Origin: Yoonia sp.
Lineage (GTDB): Bacteria > Pseudomonadota > Alphaproteobacteria > Rhodobacterales > Rhodobacteraceae
Length of the DNA: 35,706 bases
Direction: 5' to 3'
Assembly (NCBI RefSeq): GCF_017854415.1
Contig: NZ_JAFMHR010000011.1
Span: forward strand, 1-35,706
The notes below the pieces were generated by a model. The model saw only the letters and a list, made by a program, of their open reading frames with translations, was not told the DNA's origin and made no database searches. Positions 8,579 to 16,894 of the stretch are shown one piece after another. Position numbers and translations under genes: made by a program. The stretch's first letter is position 1. Every line of letters starts with the position of its first letter.

Positions 8579-8584
8579 CGCAGC

Positions 8585-9664
8585 CTAGCCCAACCAACCC
8601 TTCAGGTTCTTTTCGATCACGCCAGACAAGGCATCAATGTGCGCAGGATCGTCGTTTAGGCATGGAATATAGGTGAAGTTCTCGCCGCCAGCTTCTTCGA
8701 AGCTTTCTTTGATCTCTTCGTTGATTTCTTCCAGCGTTTCGATGCAATCAGCGGAAAAAGCAGGCGCGCAAATAGCGATGCTCTTCACGCCTTCTTCTTT
8801 CGCGAGGCGTGCAACTTCTTCGACAGTGTAGGGCTTGAGCCATTCTTCTGGGCCAAAGAGCGACTGAAATGTCGTTACGATTTCGGTGTCAGCCCAACCC
8901 AAACGTTCCTTGAGCAAACGCGTGGTTTTTTGGCATTGGCAATGGTACGGATCACCTTCGCGCAAGTACCGTTCTGGCACGCCGTGATATGAACAAATCA
9001 ACTTTTCCGGCTTTGCTTCAGCGGCTTCGTAGGCTTTTTCAATCGATTGCGCGAGAGCCTCAATATAGGCGGGCTCCTCAAAATACGGTTCAACGATCCG
9101 CGCGACGGGCTGCCATTTCTCTTCCATCAAGGCACGAAAGAACTGGTCATTTGCCGTGGCGGAAGTTGCGCCAGCGTAATGTGGATAAAGCGGGAAAAAC
9201 AAAATCTTGGTGCAGCCGTCTTCAACCATCTCGCGCACTTTGGATTTGGTCGATGGGTTGCCGTAACGCATACAGAAATCAACGCGCACATCGTCGCCAT
9301 AGCGATCAACCATTCGCTGTTTGATCGCGGCTGTCTGTTTTTTCGTAATCGTCAGCAGCGGGCTTTCGTCGTCTTCTTCGTTCCAGATCGACCGATAGGC
9401 TGCGCCGGATGAAAAAGGACGTTTTGTCAAAATAATAAGTTGCAACAGCGGCTGCCAAATCCAAGCGGAATAATCGACGACCCGCTTGTCGGAAAGGAAC
9501 TCGTTCAGATAACGCCGCATGGACCAATAATCAGTGCCGTCCGGCGTACCAAGGTTCGCCACCAGAATCCCGACGCGCGCCGGTTTCACCTTTGGGTGAT
9601 CAGGCTGCGCATGCATCGGGCAAACGGCGGGACGTACTTCAGGCTGGGGCTGTGCATCAAACAT
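8585..9664 (-). CDS. hemH: Ferrochelatase
   Basis: Ferrochelatase inserts Fe2+ into protoporphyrin IX, the last step of protoheme synthesis. I chose the second of two close ATGs (9664; 359 residues) because AGAGG lies 8 bases before it but only 2 bases before the ATG at 9670. Family signatures are clear: SYHGVPERY, which carries the metal-binding catalytic His, FQSLFGPEEWL, and SADCIETLEEI with the catalytic Glu. An N-terminal extension of about 28 residues with two prolines and a CPMH segment precedes the catalytic domain. The protein is probably cytosolic or membrane-associated. It is followed directly by the small DUF6522-like gene and preceded by a methyltransferase gene 52 bases upstream on the same strand. 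Confidence 0.96.
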   Translation of the reverse strand: MFDAQPQPEVRPAVCPMHAQPDHPKVKPARVGILVANLGTPDGTDYWSMRRYLNEFLSDKRVVDYSAWIWQPLLQLIILTKRPFSSGAAYRSIWNEEDDESPLLTITKKQTAAIKQRMVDRYGDDVRVDFCMRYGNPSTKSKVREMVEDGCTKILFFPLYPHYAGATSATANDQFFRALMEEKWQPVARIVEPYFEEPAYIEALAQSIEKAYEAAEAKPEKLICSYHGVPERYLREGDPYHCQCQKTTRLLKERLGWADTEIVTTFQSLFGPEEWLKPYTVEEVARLAKEEGVKSIAICAPAFSADCIETLEEINEEIKESFEEAGGENFTYIPCLNDDPAHIDALSGVIEKNLKGWLG

Positions 9665-9722
9665 TTTCATCGCCTCTTAGGTAGCGTCATTTTTGTGGCA
9701 GTTAAATAGGTTACGCATCAGT

Positions 9723-10541
9723 TTACTCATTGGACTTGTTTAAAGACGTTTCTTTTGCACCCAAAGCATCGGCAAGCCGCGTTTTTGCACTGCCGGGACG
9801 CAAGGGTTGTGGTTGGCTGTCCGCAGGTGCCCAACCTGTTAGCGTGATAATTTCGAACGTGGCATCGACCCGGTTGTCGTCGTTGGCGAAGTTATCCGCG
9901 TATATGCTTGCCGCCTCGGTCAGGACATTGCGGCGCGTTGCGTGTTTGATCCGTTGCGACAGCGCATTGTTTTCACCCATTTTGCGCAAGTCATGCATCA
10001 GGTGAAACGCATTTGCATAACTTGCCGTCAACGGCGTGCTATCAGCGACAGGCAGCGCGAAACCAGCGCGCTGCAACAGCCCGCCCAAGTCCCTGATTTC
10101 GCCCATCGGGGCAATACGCGGTGATAAACCGCCGGTGATAGCTGCTTCTGCTTCGGCCAGCGACGCGCGCAATTCGTGCAGCGTTTGCCCCCCAAAGAAG
10201 GTGCAAAGCAACAGCCCGTCGGGTTTCAGCGCATGGCGAGATTGCACCAATTGCCCAACCGGATCATTTGCCCAATGCAGACACATCGTATGCAGAACCA
10301 AGTCGTGTGAATTTGGTTCTAACGCCAGGGTTTCTTCGTCTGAAACAATGATTGCGTCGGGATAGCGTGAAGCCCAGAAATCAGGAAAACCTGTGACAAT
10401 CGCAATCGACGTAAAGGTTCTGTTAACCTCTACCAGTCTTTCATGCAGTTCATCTGCGGCGTGCTCTTGCAGGAACAACGCGCTGGGCTGCGCGCGGCTG
10501 CGGTTGCGCATCAAAGCGGCGCGGTCTGTGATTTGGGGCAT
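9723..10541 (-). CDS. BioC/NDUFAF5-like methyltransferase-fold protein with degenerate SAM motif
   Basis: This is a 272-residue protein counted from the ATG at 10541; ATGs at 10547 and 10556 are alternatives. The N-terminus TDRAALMRNRSRA (5-17) and the LHWANDPVG segment (88-96) match the NDUFAF5/BioC-like group. Human NDUFAF5 hydroxylates an arginine of a complex I subunit during assembly, which is known for the family and not shown here. Motif I, normally a D-x-G-x-G-x-G loop, is instead IAIVTGFPDF (46-55), so canonical SAM binding is doubtful. The C-terminus (240-272) is polar and probably disordered. It lies head to head with comF; the two starts are only about 28 bases apart, so their promoters must overlap or lie within the neighbouring genes. 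Confidence 0.8.
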   Translation of the reverse strand: MPQITDRAALMRNRSRAQPSALFLQEHAADELHERLVEVNRTFTSIAIVTGFPDFWASRYPDAIIVSDEETLALEPNSHDLVLHTMCLHWANDPVGQLVQSRHALKPDGLLLCTFFGGQTLHELRASLAEAEAAITGGLSPRIAPMGEIRDLGGLLQRAGFALPVADSTPLTASYANAFHLMHDLRKMGENNALSQRIKHATRRNVLTEAASIYADNFANDDNRVDATFEIITLTGWAPADSQPQPLRPGSAKTRLADALGAKETSLNKSNE

Positions 10542-10569
10542 CGTCATCAGGGTCATCTAGGGTGCATTC

Positions 10570-11292
10570 ATGCGGTTGCAAAGCGTCATTCAAGCAATTT
10601 ATCCGCCACAGTGTGTGGCATGCGACGCTTTGACGGATGCGGACTTTGGACTTTGTGGCAGTTGTTGGTCGCAAACGGCGTTTATTGGCGGGCTGATTTG
10701 TGACAGTTGCGGCACGCCCCTGCTGGGTGATGATGATGGCGCGCGGGTACAATGCGATGACTGCATGACGATAGCGCGCCCCTGGGATCAAGGTCGTGCG
10801 GTCTTTGCATATTCTGGTGTCGGACGGCGGTTGGTTTTGGGGCTCAAACATGGTGACCGCACGGATTTGGTGCCAGCAGTTGGGCGCTGGATCGCACAAA
10901 AAACAACAGAAATGCGTTTGTTAGACCCTGTTTTAGTTCCCGTTCCACTACATTGGACCCGACTTCTCAAGCGGCGGTACAATCAATCAGCGCTGCTGGC
11001 GCTAGCCGTCGGAAAGGTTTTGGACCAACCGGTTTGTGTTGATGCACTGCTGCGGCCAAAAAGAACAAAACCGTTGGATGGCCACACCCGTGACGCAAGG
11101 TTTGCGGCCCTCTCGGATGCGATCACAGCAAACCCGAAACAACGGGATCAAATCGTGGGGCGCAGTGTGTTGTTGATCGATGATGTGATGACATCCGGTG
11201 CAACGCTGGCTGCTAGCGCAGAAGCCCTGCGCGTTGCTGGTGTCGCAAACGTGTCGATTGTTACACTGGCAAGAGTGGTCAAAGACACCTAA
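10570..11292 (+). CDS. ComF-family phosphoribosyltransferase-like protein
   Basis: This 240-residue protein has two N-terminal zinc-type cysteine sets (C15, C18, C29, C32 and C44, C47, C62, C65) followed by a phosphoribosyltransferase-fold domain with the PRPP loop IDDVMTSGAT (203-212). LKRRYNQS (133-140) is another ComF/GntX hallmark. ComF proteins assist DNA uptake in competent bacteria, but the family is widespread in non-competent ones, where its role is unclear. An AGGG ribosome site lies upstream of the ATG. Downstream, 33 bases separate it from grxC, so co-transcription is likely. No other competence gene is present in the window. Confidence 0.9.
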   Translation: MRLQSVIQAIYPPQCVACDALTDADFGLCGSCWSQTAFIGGLICDSCGTPLLGDDDGARVQCDDCMTIARPWDQGRAVFAYSGVGRRLVLGLKHGDRTDLVPAVGRWIAQKTTEMRLLDPVLVPVPLHWTRLLKRRYNQSALLALAVGKVLDQPVCVDALLRPKRTKPLDGHTRDARFAALSDAITANPKQRDQIVGRSVLLIDDVMTSGATLAASAEALRVAGVANVSIVTLARVVKDT

Positions 11293-11325
11293 ATTAAAGC
11301 GGAACCCGATCTAAGGACCTCTTTT

Positions 11326-11583
11326 ATGGCAACTATCGAAATCTATACCAAACCGACCTGCGGATTTTGCCACATGGCGAAACGCCTGCTGAACTCCAAA
11401 GGGATCAGCTTTGCAGAGGTGAACATATCTGCCCAGCCAGAGCGTCGCGCCGAGATGATCCAACGCGCGAACGGTGGCACGACCGTGCCGCAGATCTTTG
11501 TTGATGGTAAACATGTTGGCGGTTGCGACGATTTATTCGCACTAGAGCGTGGCGGGAAATTGGACGCCATGCTTGCCGCATGA
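11326..11583 (+). CDS. grxC: Glutaredoxin 3 (GrxC)
   Basis: This 85-residue dithiol glutaredoxin has the active site CGFC (12-15), a variant of the usual CPYC, the cis-proline TVPQIFV segment that binds glutathione, and the GGCDDL motif. It reduces protein disulfides or glutathione-mixed disulfides with GSH in the cytosol. AAGGA lies 8 bases before the ATG. Its TGA overlaps the ATG of the following amidase gene as ATGA, so the two are translationally coupled. Confidence 0.95.
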   Translation: MATIEIYTKPTCGFCHMAKRLLNSKGISFAEVNISAQPERRAEMIQRANGGTTVPQIFVDGKHVGGCDDLFALERGGKLDAMLAA

Positions 11584-12410
11584 AGGTTGCCCTGCTTCAG
11601 CTGAACTCGGGCGATGTTCCGGCCACAAACTTGGCCGCGACGGTCCAGTTGGTCGGGCAAGCAGCGGGGCAAGGCGCAGAGTTTATTCTGACGCCCGAAG
11701 TTACGAATTGCGTGTCGCAAGATCGCCTTCATCAAATGCGCGTTCTGCAGCACCAAGATGATGACATAACTCTTGCTGGATTGCGCGCCGCAGCAGTGCG
11801 TCATGGCATCTGGCTGTCGATAGGGTCGCTTGCTTTGAAAACCAACGATCTTGATGGGCGCTTAGCCAATCGGTCGTTCTTGATTGATCCTGCGGGGCGG
11901 ATTGTCGCGCAGTATGACAAAATCCATATGTTTGATGTAGCGGTGTCGCCTTCTGAAACCTACCGCGAATCTGCAGGGTACCGTCCCGGCGAACAAGCGG
12001 TGGTCGCAGATACGCCTTTTGCCAAGATCGGGATGAGCATTTGCTACGATGTGCGGTTTGCATATCTTTACCGTGCTTTGGCGCAATCGGGCGCGCAAGT
12101 TCTATTGGTCCCTTCTGCATTTTCGCCCGTCACGGGGGCCGCGCATTGGGAAACGTTGCTGCGTGCGCGCGCGATTGAAACGGGCTCTTATGTTTTGGCC
12201 GCGGCCCAAACGGGCACGCATTCCGCACACTCAGGCAAGCTGCGCCAAACATATGGGCATAGTTTGGCGGTATCGCCTTGGGGCGAGGTTTTGGTCGACA
12301 TGGGGACGGCGCCGGGCATTGCAATGGTTGATCTTGACCTAGCGGAAGTGGCACAAAGCCGGAAACGTATCGCGGCCTTAAGCCATGACCGCCCCTTTGA
12401 AGGCCCCTAA
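11580..12410 (+). CDS. Carbon-nitrogen hydrolase, Nit1/deaminated-glutathione-amidase-like
   Basis: I chose the ATG at 11580, which overlaps the grxC stop, over an upstream in-frame start at 11523 inside grxC; the product begins MKVALLQLNS and has 276 residues. The nitrilase catalytic triad is visible: E40 (TPE), K114 (YDKIHMFD) and C155 (SICYDVRF). The KIHMFDV and CYDVRF motifs fit the Nit1/YbeM branch, whose members hydrolyse deaminated glutathione, a side product of transaminases. Tight coupling to glutaredoxin supports a glutathione-linked job (inference). Omega-amidase (Nit2-like) is the main alternative. Its TAA overlaps the next ATG by one base. Confidence 0.9.
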   Translation: MKVALLQLNSGDVPATNLAATVQLVGQAAGQGAEFILTPEVTNCVSQDRLHQMRVLQHQDDDITLAGLRAAAVRHGIWLSIGSLALKTNDLDGRLANRSFLIDPAGRIVAQYDKIHMFDVAVSPSETYRESAGYRPGEQAVVADTPFAKIGMSICYDVRFAYLYRALAQSGAQVLLVPSAFSPVTGAAHWETLLRARAIETGSYVLAAAQTGTHSAHSGKLRQTYGHSLAVSPWGEVLVDMGTAPGIAMVDLDLAEVAQSRKRIAALSHDRPFEGP

Positions 12411-12856
12411 TGTCCAAGTCGTCAGATGACCTTGCCGTTTCACTGTTCAGCGAAATCCTTGTTGTTGAGCAACTCGCCCGCACAAGCGTCGCACGGGTGC
12501 TGCCGAAAGGTATGGAGCTTTCACATTTTTCAGTTCTCAATCATCTAGCGCACTCCGCAACGGAACGTTCGCCTGCACAGTTGGCCAAGACTTTTAACCT
12601 GACCCGTGGTGCCATGACGAATACATTGCACAAGCTGGAATGGGCTGGATGGGTCCATATTCGTCCCGATTGGGATGATGCCCGCCGCAAAATGGTTGCG
12701 ATTAGCCCTTCGGGCCAATCTGCCCGCAATGCTGCTTTGGCGGCGATTGCGCCCCTCATCGCTGATGTCGTCACGTCTGTCGGGGAAGACAAAGTGCGCA
12801 CGGCCTTACCAGTCTTGCGCGAAATGCGCCTGAAATTGCGCGGAGCTTTGGACTAG
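12410..12856 (+). CDS. MarR-family transcriptional regulator
   Basis: This 148-residue protein has the MarR layout: an N-terminal dimerisation helix, a winged helix-turn-helix (about 55-105) with recognition-helix region [20 protein letters not shown] and wing DWDDARRKM, and a C-terminal dimerisation helix. It starts by a TAATG overlap with the amidase gene, so it is the last gene of a comF-grxC-amidase-marR unit and could sense a thiol or a metabolite related to these genes (inference). The effector and operator are unknown. Its 3' end overlaps the stop of convergent ubiG by 4 bases. Confidence 0.9.
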   Translation: MSKSSDDLAVSLFSEILVVEQLARTSVARVLPKGMELSHFSVLNHLAHSATERSPAQLAKTFNLTRGAMTNTLHKLEWAGWVHIRPDWDDARRKMVAISPSGQSARNAALAAIAPLIADVVTSVGEDKVRTALPVLREMRLKLRGALD

Positions 12857-13596
12857 GCGGGTTTGGTCGCTGTCGTGACGTAGTTCACCGAAAGATCGCG
12901 GTCCGAGATCGACCATGTGAACTTTGCAAAGTTAAATACAAACCCTTTGCGGTCCACGGGTGTCATCCCAGACTTTTCGATAAAGCTGAATAATTCGTCT
13001 GGTGTGATGAATTTCTTCCACTCATGCGTGCCCTTTGGCAGCCAACGCATCACATATTCTGCCCCGATAATCGCCATCGCAAAGCTTTTGGGATTGCGGT
13101 TGATCGTTGAACAAATGTGAATGCCGCCCGGTTTCATCAGTGCATGGCAGGCGTCCAGATACCCTTGCGGGTCGGCCACATGTTCGACGACCTCCATATT
13201 CAGTACAGCATCGAATTGTTCACCCGCCTCTGCCATCGCCTCGGCAGTAGTGTGACGATAATCGATGTCCAAACCTGACTTTTCGGCGTGTATTTTCGCC
13301 ACCGGAATGTTTCGCTCGGCCGCGTCAGCGCCCACAATCGTAGCCCCCAAACGCGCCATTGGCTCGCATAGCAGTCCGCCACCGCAGCCAATGTCGAGAA
13401 TGCGCAAGCCTTTGAACGGCTCTGGCTGGCTTAGGTCGCGTCCGAACTCTGCCGCGATTTGGGACGTGATATAGTCCAGCCGCACCGGATTCATCATATG
13501 CAACGGCTTGAACTTGCCGTTCAGATCCCACCATTCGGCAGCCATTGCTTCGAACTTGGCGATTTCTGATGGATCAACAGTATTTGTAGCCGACAT
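12853..13596 (-). CDS. ubiG: Ubiquinone biosynthesis O-methyltransferase
   Basis: UbiG carries out both SAM-dependent O-methylations in ubiquinone synthesis. I chose the ATG at 13596 (247 residues) because GAGG lies 7 bases upstream; the ATG at 13611 has no ribosome site. Motifs include the N-terminal [14 protein letters not shown] segment, SAM loop LDIGCGGG (67-74), NMEVVEHV (133-140) and the [11 protein letters not shown] segment (189-199), which are typical of UbiG. A loop around 170-190 probably mediates membrane association. It is transcribed divergently from pip, with about 50 bases between starts, and ends inside the last codons of the marR gene. Confidence 0.95.
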   Translation of the reverse strand: MSATNTVDPSEIAKFEAMAAEWWDLNGKFKPLHMMNPVRLDYITSQIAAEFGRDLSQPEPFKGLRILDIGCGGGLLCEPMARLGATIVGADAAERNIPVAKIHAEKSGLDIDYRHTTAEAMAEAGEQFDAVLNMEVVEHVADPQGYLDACHALMKPGGIHICSTINRNPKSFAMAIIGAEYVMRWLPKGTHEWKKFITPDELFSFIEKSGMTPVDRKGFVFNFAKFTWSISDRDLSVNYVTTATKPA

Positions 13597-13648
13597 TTTC
13601 GGGCCTCGCATTATGGTCAGTCGTATTGATCATCGATATAGGGTGATT

Positions 13649-14644
13649 ATGGACAAAGTCGTAGGACAAAAGCGCCCAGGTGCACATCTTTACCACCCCA
13701 TTGATCCCTTTGATCAGCGGATGTTGGAGGTGGGCGATGGTCACAGTATCTACGTGGAGCAATGCGGTAATCCCGACGGTATGCCTGTTGTGGTTCTGCA
13801 TGGCGGCCCCGGTGGCGGGTGCAGCCCTGCGATGCGCCGCTATTTTGATCCCAATGTTTACCGAATCATTTTGTTTGATCAGCGCGGCTGTGGTCGTTCA
13901 CGTCCGCATGCCAGCGTAGAGGCGAACACGACGTGGCATTTGGTTGCTGACATTGAATTGATCCGCGAAACGCTTGGTATTGATCGCTGGGTTGTCTTTG
14001 GCGGGTCTTGGGGCGCGACGCTCGCGTTGATCTATGCCCAGGCACACCCCGATCGCGCCGCAGCATTGACACTGCGCGGCGTTTTCTTAATGACCCAGCC
14101 CGAACTTGATTGGTTCTATGGCGGAGGCGCAGGAAAATTTTGGCCCGACCTGTGGGCGCGTTTTTCTGACCTTATCCCCGCAGATGAACAAGACGATTTC
14201 ATCGCTGCCTATCACCGGCGTCTTTTCTCGGGGGATATCCCACTTGAGACGCGATATGCTCGCGCGTGGGCCTCTTGGGAAAATGCGTTGGCTTCGATGG
14301 GCAGTGACGGGATTACAGGCGAAAGCCCTGCAGATTATGCCCGTGCGTTCGCGCGGCTGGAAAATCATTATTTCCATAACGCAGGGTTTTTAAACGCAGA
14401 TCAGCAGATTTTGCATCCCGCGCAAATGGCCAAGATTGCAGATATTCCCGGTGTCATCGTGCAAGGTCGCTATGACATGATTTGCCCGCCTGTATCTGCG
14501 CACACTCTTTCGCTTATGTGGCCCAAGTCACGGCTGACATTTATTGGTCGCGCCGGGCATGCGTTATCAGAGCCGGGCATCAGCGTAGAACTGGTACGCA
14601 CGATGGATATGTTTGGAGCGCAACGACAAGCATTGGGGCTTTAA
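13649..14644 (+). CDS. pip: Proline iminopeptidase
   Basis: This 331-residue alpha/beta-hydrolase removes N-terminal proline from peptides in the cytosol. The ATG at 13649 is chosen because AGGGTG lies about 5 bases upstream and the product MDKVVGQKRPGAHLY aligns with family starts; an ATG at 13613 lacks a ribosome site. Motifs are HGGPGGGCSP (51-60, oxyanion region), nucleophile GGSWG with S120, acid D276 in GRYDMICP and H304 in RAGHA. It lies directly upstream of a peptide-type ABC importer operon in the same direction, which suggests use of imported proline-containing peptides (inference). Confidence 0.94.
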   Translation: MDKVVGQKRPGAHLYHPIDPFDQRMLEVGDGHSIYVEQCGNPDGMPVVVLHGGPGGGCSPAMRRYFDPNVYRIILFDQRGCGRSRPHASVEANTTWHLVADIELIRETLGIDRWVVFGGSWGATLALIYAQAHPDRAAALTLRGVFLMTQPELDWFYGGGAGKFWPDLWARFSDLIPADEQDDFIAAYHRRLFSGDIPLETRYARAWASWENALASMGSDGITGESPADYARAFARLENHYFHNAGFLNADQQILHPAQMAKIADIPGVIVQGRYDMICPPVSAHTLSLMWPKSRLTFIGRAGHALSEPGISVELVRTMDMFGAQRQALGL

Positions 14645-14705
14645 GGCTTTACAGATGAAAGTCAGTCGCTAAGCTTCATCGAACGTTATACGGGAATTTA
14701 GTAAC

Positions 14706-15698
14706 TTGGGCAGCGTCCTAAAGATTATTCTACAACGACTCGCACTTGGTTTTCTTACTTTGCTGATTGTCTCGGTGGTGATTTTCACTGCAGTGAACTT
14801 GTTGCCGGGTGATTTTGCGCAATCCATCCTTGGACAAGGCGCCACACCAGAGGCGGTCGCATCGATCCGTGCTGACCTTGGTCTCGATCAGCCACCAGTT
14901 ACGCGGTACTTCCAATGGTTAGGTGGCGCATTGCAAGGCGATCTGGGGACAAGCTTTGCCCAAGCGAACTTTGCCAGCTTTACCGGAACCGATTCAGGTG
15001 CGACCACAGTCGCCCAGCAAATCGCCCCCCGCTTTCAGAACACGATGTTCCTTGCGATGGTGACGGCCGCAATCGCGGTGCCTTTCGCCATCACGCTCGG
15101 TATTCTGGCGGCCCTTTACCGGAACACTGTTTTTGACCGCGCAACGAACATCTTTACGCTGACCTCGATTTCCAGCCCAGAGTTCTTTCTTGCTTACATC
15201 CTGATCCTGTTCCTTGCGGTGCTGAACCCGATCTTCCCGTCATTGTCGAATATTTTTGAAGGCATGCCTTTTAGCGAACGGCTTGAGAAATCAATGCTGC
15301 CTGCGCTGACGCTTACCTTGGTTGTGACCGCGCATATGATGCGGATGACCCGTGCCGCGATCATCAACTTGCTGGCCTCGCCCTATATTGAAATGGCCCG
15401 TCTTAAGGGCTTGTCGCCGATGCGGGTGATCGTAAAGCACGCGCTGCCAAATGCGCTGGCACCGATTATCAACGTTATCGCGCTGAACCTTGCCTATTTG
15501 ATTACCGGTGTTGTCGTGGTCGAGGTGGTCTTTGTTTACCCCGGCATTGGCCAGTTGTTCGTGGATAGCGTGAAAATCCGCGACATCCCGATTGTGCAGG
15601 CGTGCTGCCTGATCTTTGCAACGGCCTTTATCCTTTTGAACCTGACGGCGGACATCATGTCTATCCTGTCCAACCCACGTCTGAGGCATCCGAAATGA
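14706..15698 (+). CDS. Peptide/nickel-type ABC importer permease (DppB-like)
   Basis: This 330-residue inner-membrane permease probably starts at a TTG (14706) with GGGAA about 9 bases upstream; no in-frame ATG fits. It shows the DppB pattern: a first transmembrane helix at about 10-30, the periplasmic GDLGTSF segment (78-84), further helices in about 113-330, and the cytoplasmic coupling EAA-like loop EMARLKGLSPMRVIVKHALPN (229-249). It forms the translocation channel with the next gene product, coupled by an ATGA overlap. The 14645-14705 spacer contains a TATACG -10-like element at about 14687 with no good -35, so the operon promoter is unresolved. The substrate is probably a peptide or similar. 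Confidence 0.92.
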   Translation: MGSVLKIILQRLALGFLTLLIVSVVIFTAVNLLPGDFAQSILGQGATPEAVASIRADLGLDQPPVTRYFQWLGGALQGDLGTSFAQANFASFTGTDSGATTVAQQIAPRFQNTMFLAMVTAAIAVPFAITLGILAALYRNTVFDRATNIFTLTSISSPEFFLAYILILFLAVLNPIFPSLSNIFEGMPFSERLEKSMLPALTLTLVVTAHMMRMTRAAIINLLASPYIEMARLKGLSPMRVIVKHALPNALAPIINVIALNLAYLITGVVVVEVVFVYPGIGQLFVDSVKIRDIPIVQACCLIFATAFILLNLTADIMSILSNPRLRHPK

Positions 15699-16894
15699 TT
15701 TTATGGATTGTCGCAACCCTTCTTGGCATGGGCGCATTGGCTTGGGGTTTTCGGTTTGCAGGTCAAGCGGCCACCAGCAATGGACCAAAATTCCGCGATA
15801 TGCCGTTTGGCGTGGCCTATGGTTATGTGCTTGGGACGGGCATTCTGCTTTGGCTGATCTGGGCATATACGCAAGGCCGCAGCGCCGACACTGCCATCGC
15901 AAACAAGTTCTTCTTTTTGCGCATCGCCATCGAAGGGTTCATCCTGTTTAGCATCGCAGCTTGGCTGTTTCGCATTCTAGGTCGCTCTGTCGGCACAGTA
16001 TGGAGCAAGAAGATGTTCCGCTCGATGCCGCTCACCGCTTCATTCGGTATTATGACGATCCTGATTTACGCATTCTTGGCGATCTTTGCCGGCGTTATCG
16101 CGCCTTATGGCCAAGAAGAAGTCATTCTGGGCGCTGCCGCAAATATCGTGCCGGGTGGCGACCCCGCGCTGGGCGGCGACCCTGATTTCTACTTTGGAAC
16201 CGACCAGATTGGCCGCGATATCCTAAGCCGTTTAATCTATGGCGCACAGAACACAGTTGGCATTGCATTTGCGACGACACTTCTGGCGTTCTTTCTGGGC
16301 GGCACGCTTGGGTTTTTGGCGGCGACACTTGGGGGTTGGCTTGATCAACTTCTCTCGCGTTTGGTCGATGTATTGATGGCAATCCCGTCGTTGATTTTTG
16401 CGCTGCTGCTGATGACAATCGCCAGCGTTTGGGCGCCGCAGTTGGGTATTCCGCTGACCGTGTTCATGGTGCTGATCATTGCTGTCATTGATAGTACCCG
16501 TGTTTACCGTTTGGCGCGCGCTGTGGGCCAGAGCATTGTTGTCATGGACTACATCGAAGCTGCGAAACTGCGCGGTGAAGGTTTAGGTTATCTGGTGTTC
16601 AAAGAGATTTTGCCAAACGCGACGGCCCCTTTGCTGGCTGAATTTGGTCTGCGGTTCTGCTTTGTATTCCTAACGATTGCGGCGTTGTCTTTCTTGGGTG
16701 TCGGGATCCAGCCACCGCTTGCCGATTGGGGCACGATGGTACGCGATTTGGGCGGTTTTGTGAACTTTGCACAGTTTGCACCATTGGCGGCAACTGCCCC
16801 GTTGTTAGCTGCGGGTGCGATTGCATTGCTGACCGTCGCGGTGAACTTTGTGGTCGACTGGATGCTGCATAAATCGTCGGGGCTCAAAGAATGA
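15695..16894 (+). CDS. Peptide-type ABC importer permease (DppC-like) with N-terminal membrane extension
   Basis: This is a 399-residue protein counted from the ATG at 15695, which overlaps the previous stop. The C-terminal part (about 112-399) is a normal DppC permease with the FGTDQIGRDILSRLIYGAQ segment (167-185) and the coupling loop EAAKLRGEGLGYLVFKEILPN (288-308). Before it lie about 110 extra residues with three additional hydrophobic segments (about 1-18, 40-58 and 72-94). Typical DppC proteins are near 300 residues with a short N-terminus, so this extension is unusual. It sits between the partner permease and the ATPase gene, overlapping the latter by ATGA. Confidence 0.9.
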   Translation: MILWIVATLLGMGALAWGFRFAGQAATSNGPKFRDMPFGVAYGYVLGTGILLWLIWAYTQGRSADTAIANKFFFLRIAIEGFILFSIAAWLFRILGRSVGTVWSKKMFRSMPLTASFGIMTILIYAFLAIFAGVIAPYGQEEVILGAAANIVPGGDPALGGDPDFYFGTDQIGRDILSRLIYGAQNTVGIAFATTLLAFFLGGTLGFLAATLGGWLDQLLSRLVDVLMAIPSLIFALLLMTIASVWAPQLGIPLTVFMVLIIAVIDSTRVYRLARAVGQSIVVMDYIEAAKLRGEGLGYLVFKEILPNATAPLLAEFGLRFCFVFLTIAALSFLGVGIQPPLADWGTMVRDLGGFVNFAQFAPLAATAPLLAAGAIALLTVAVNFVVDWMLHKSSGLKE

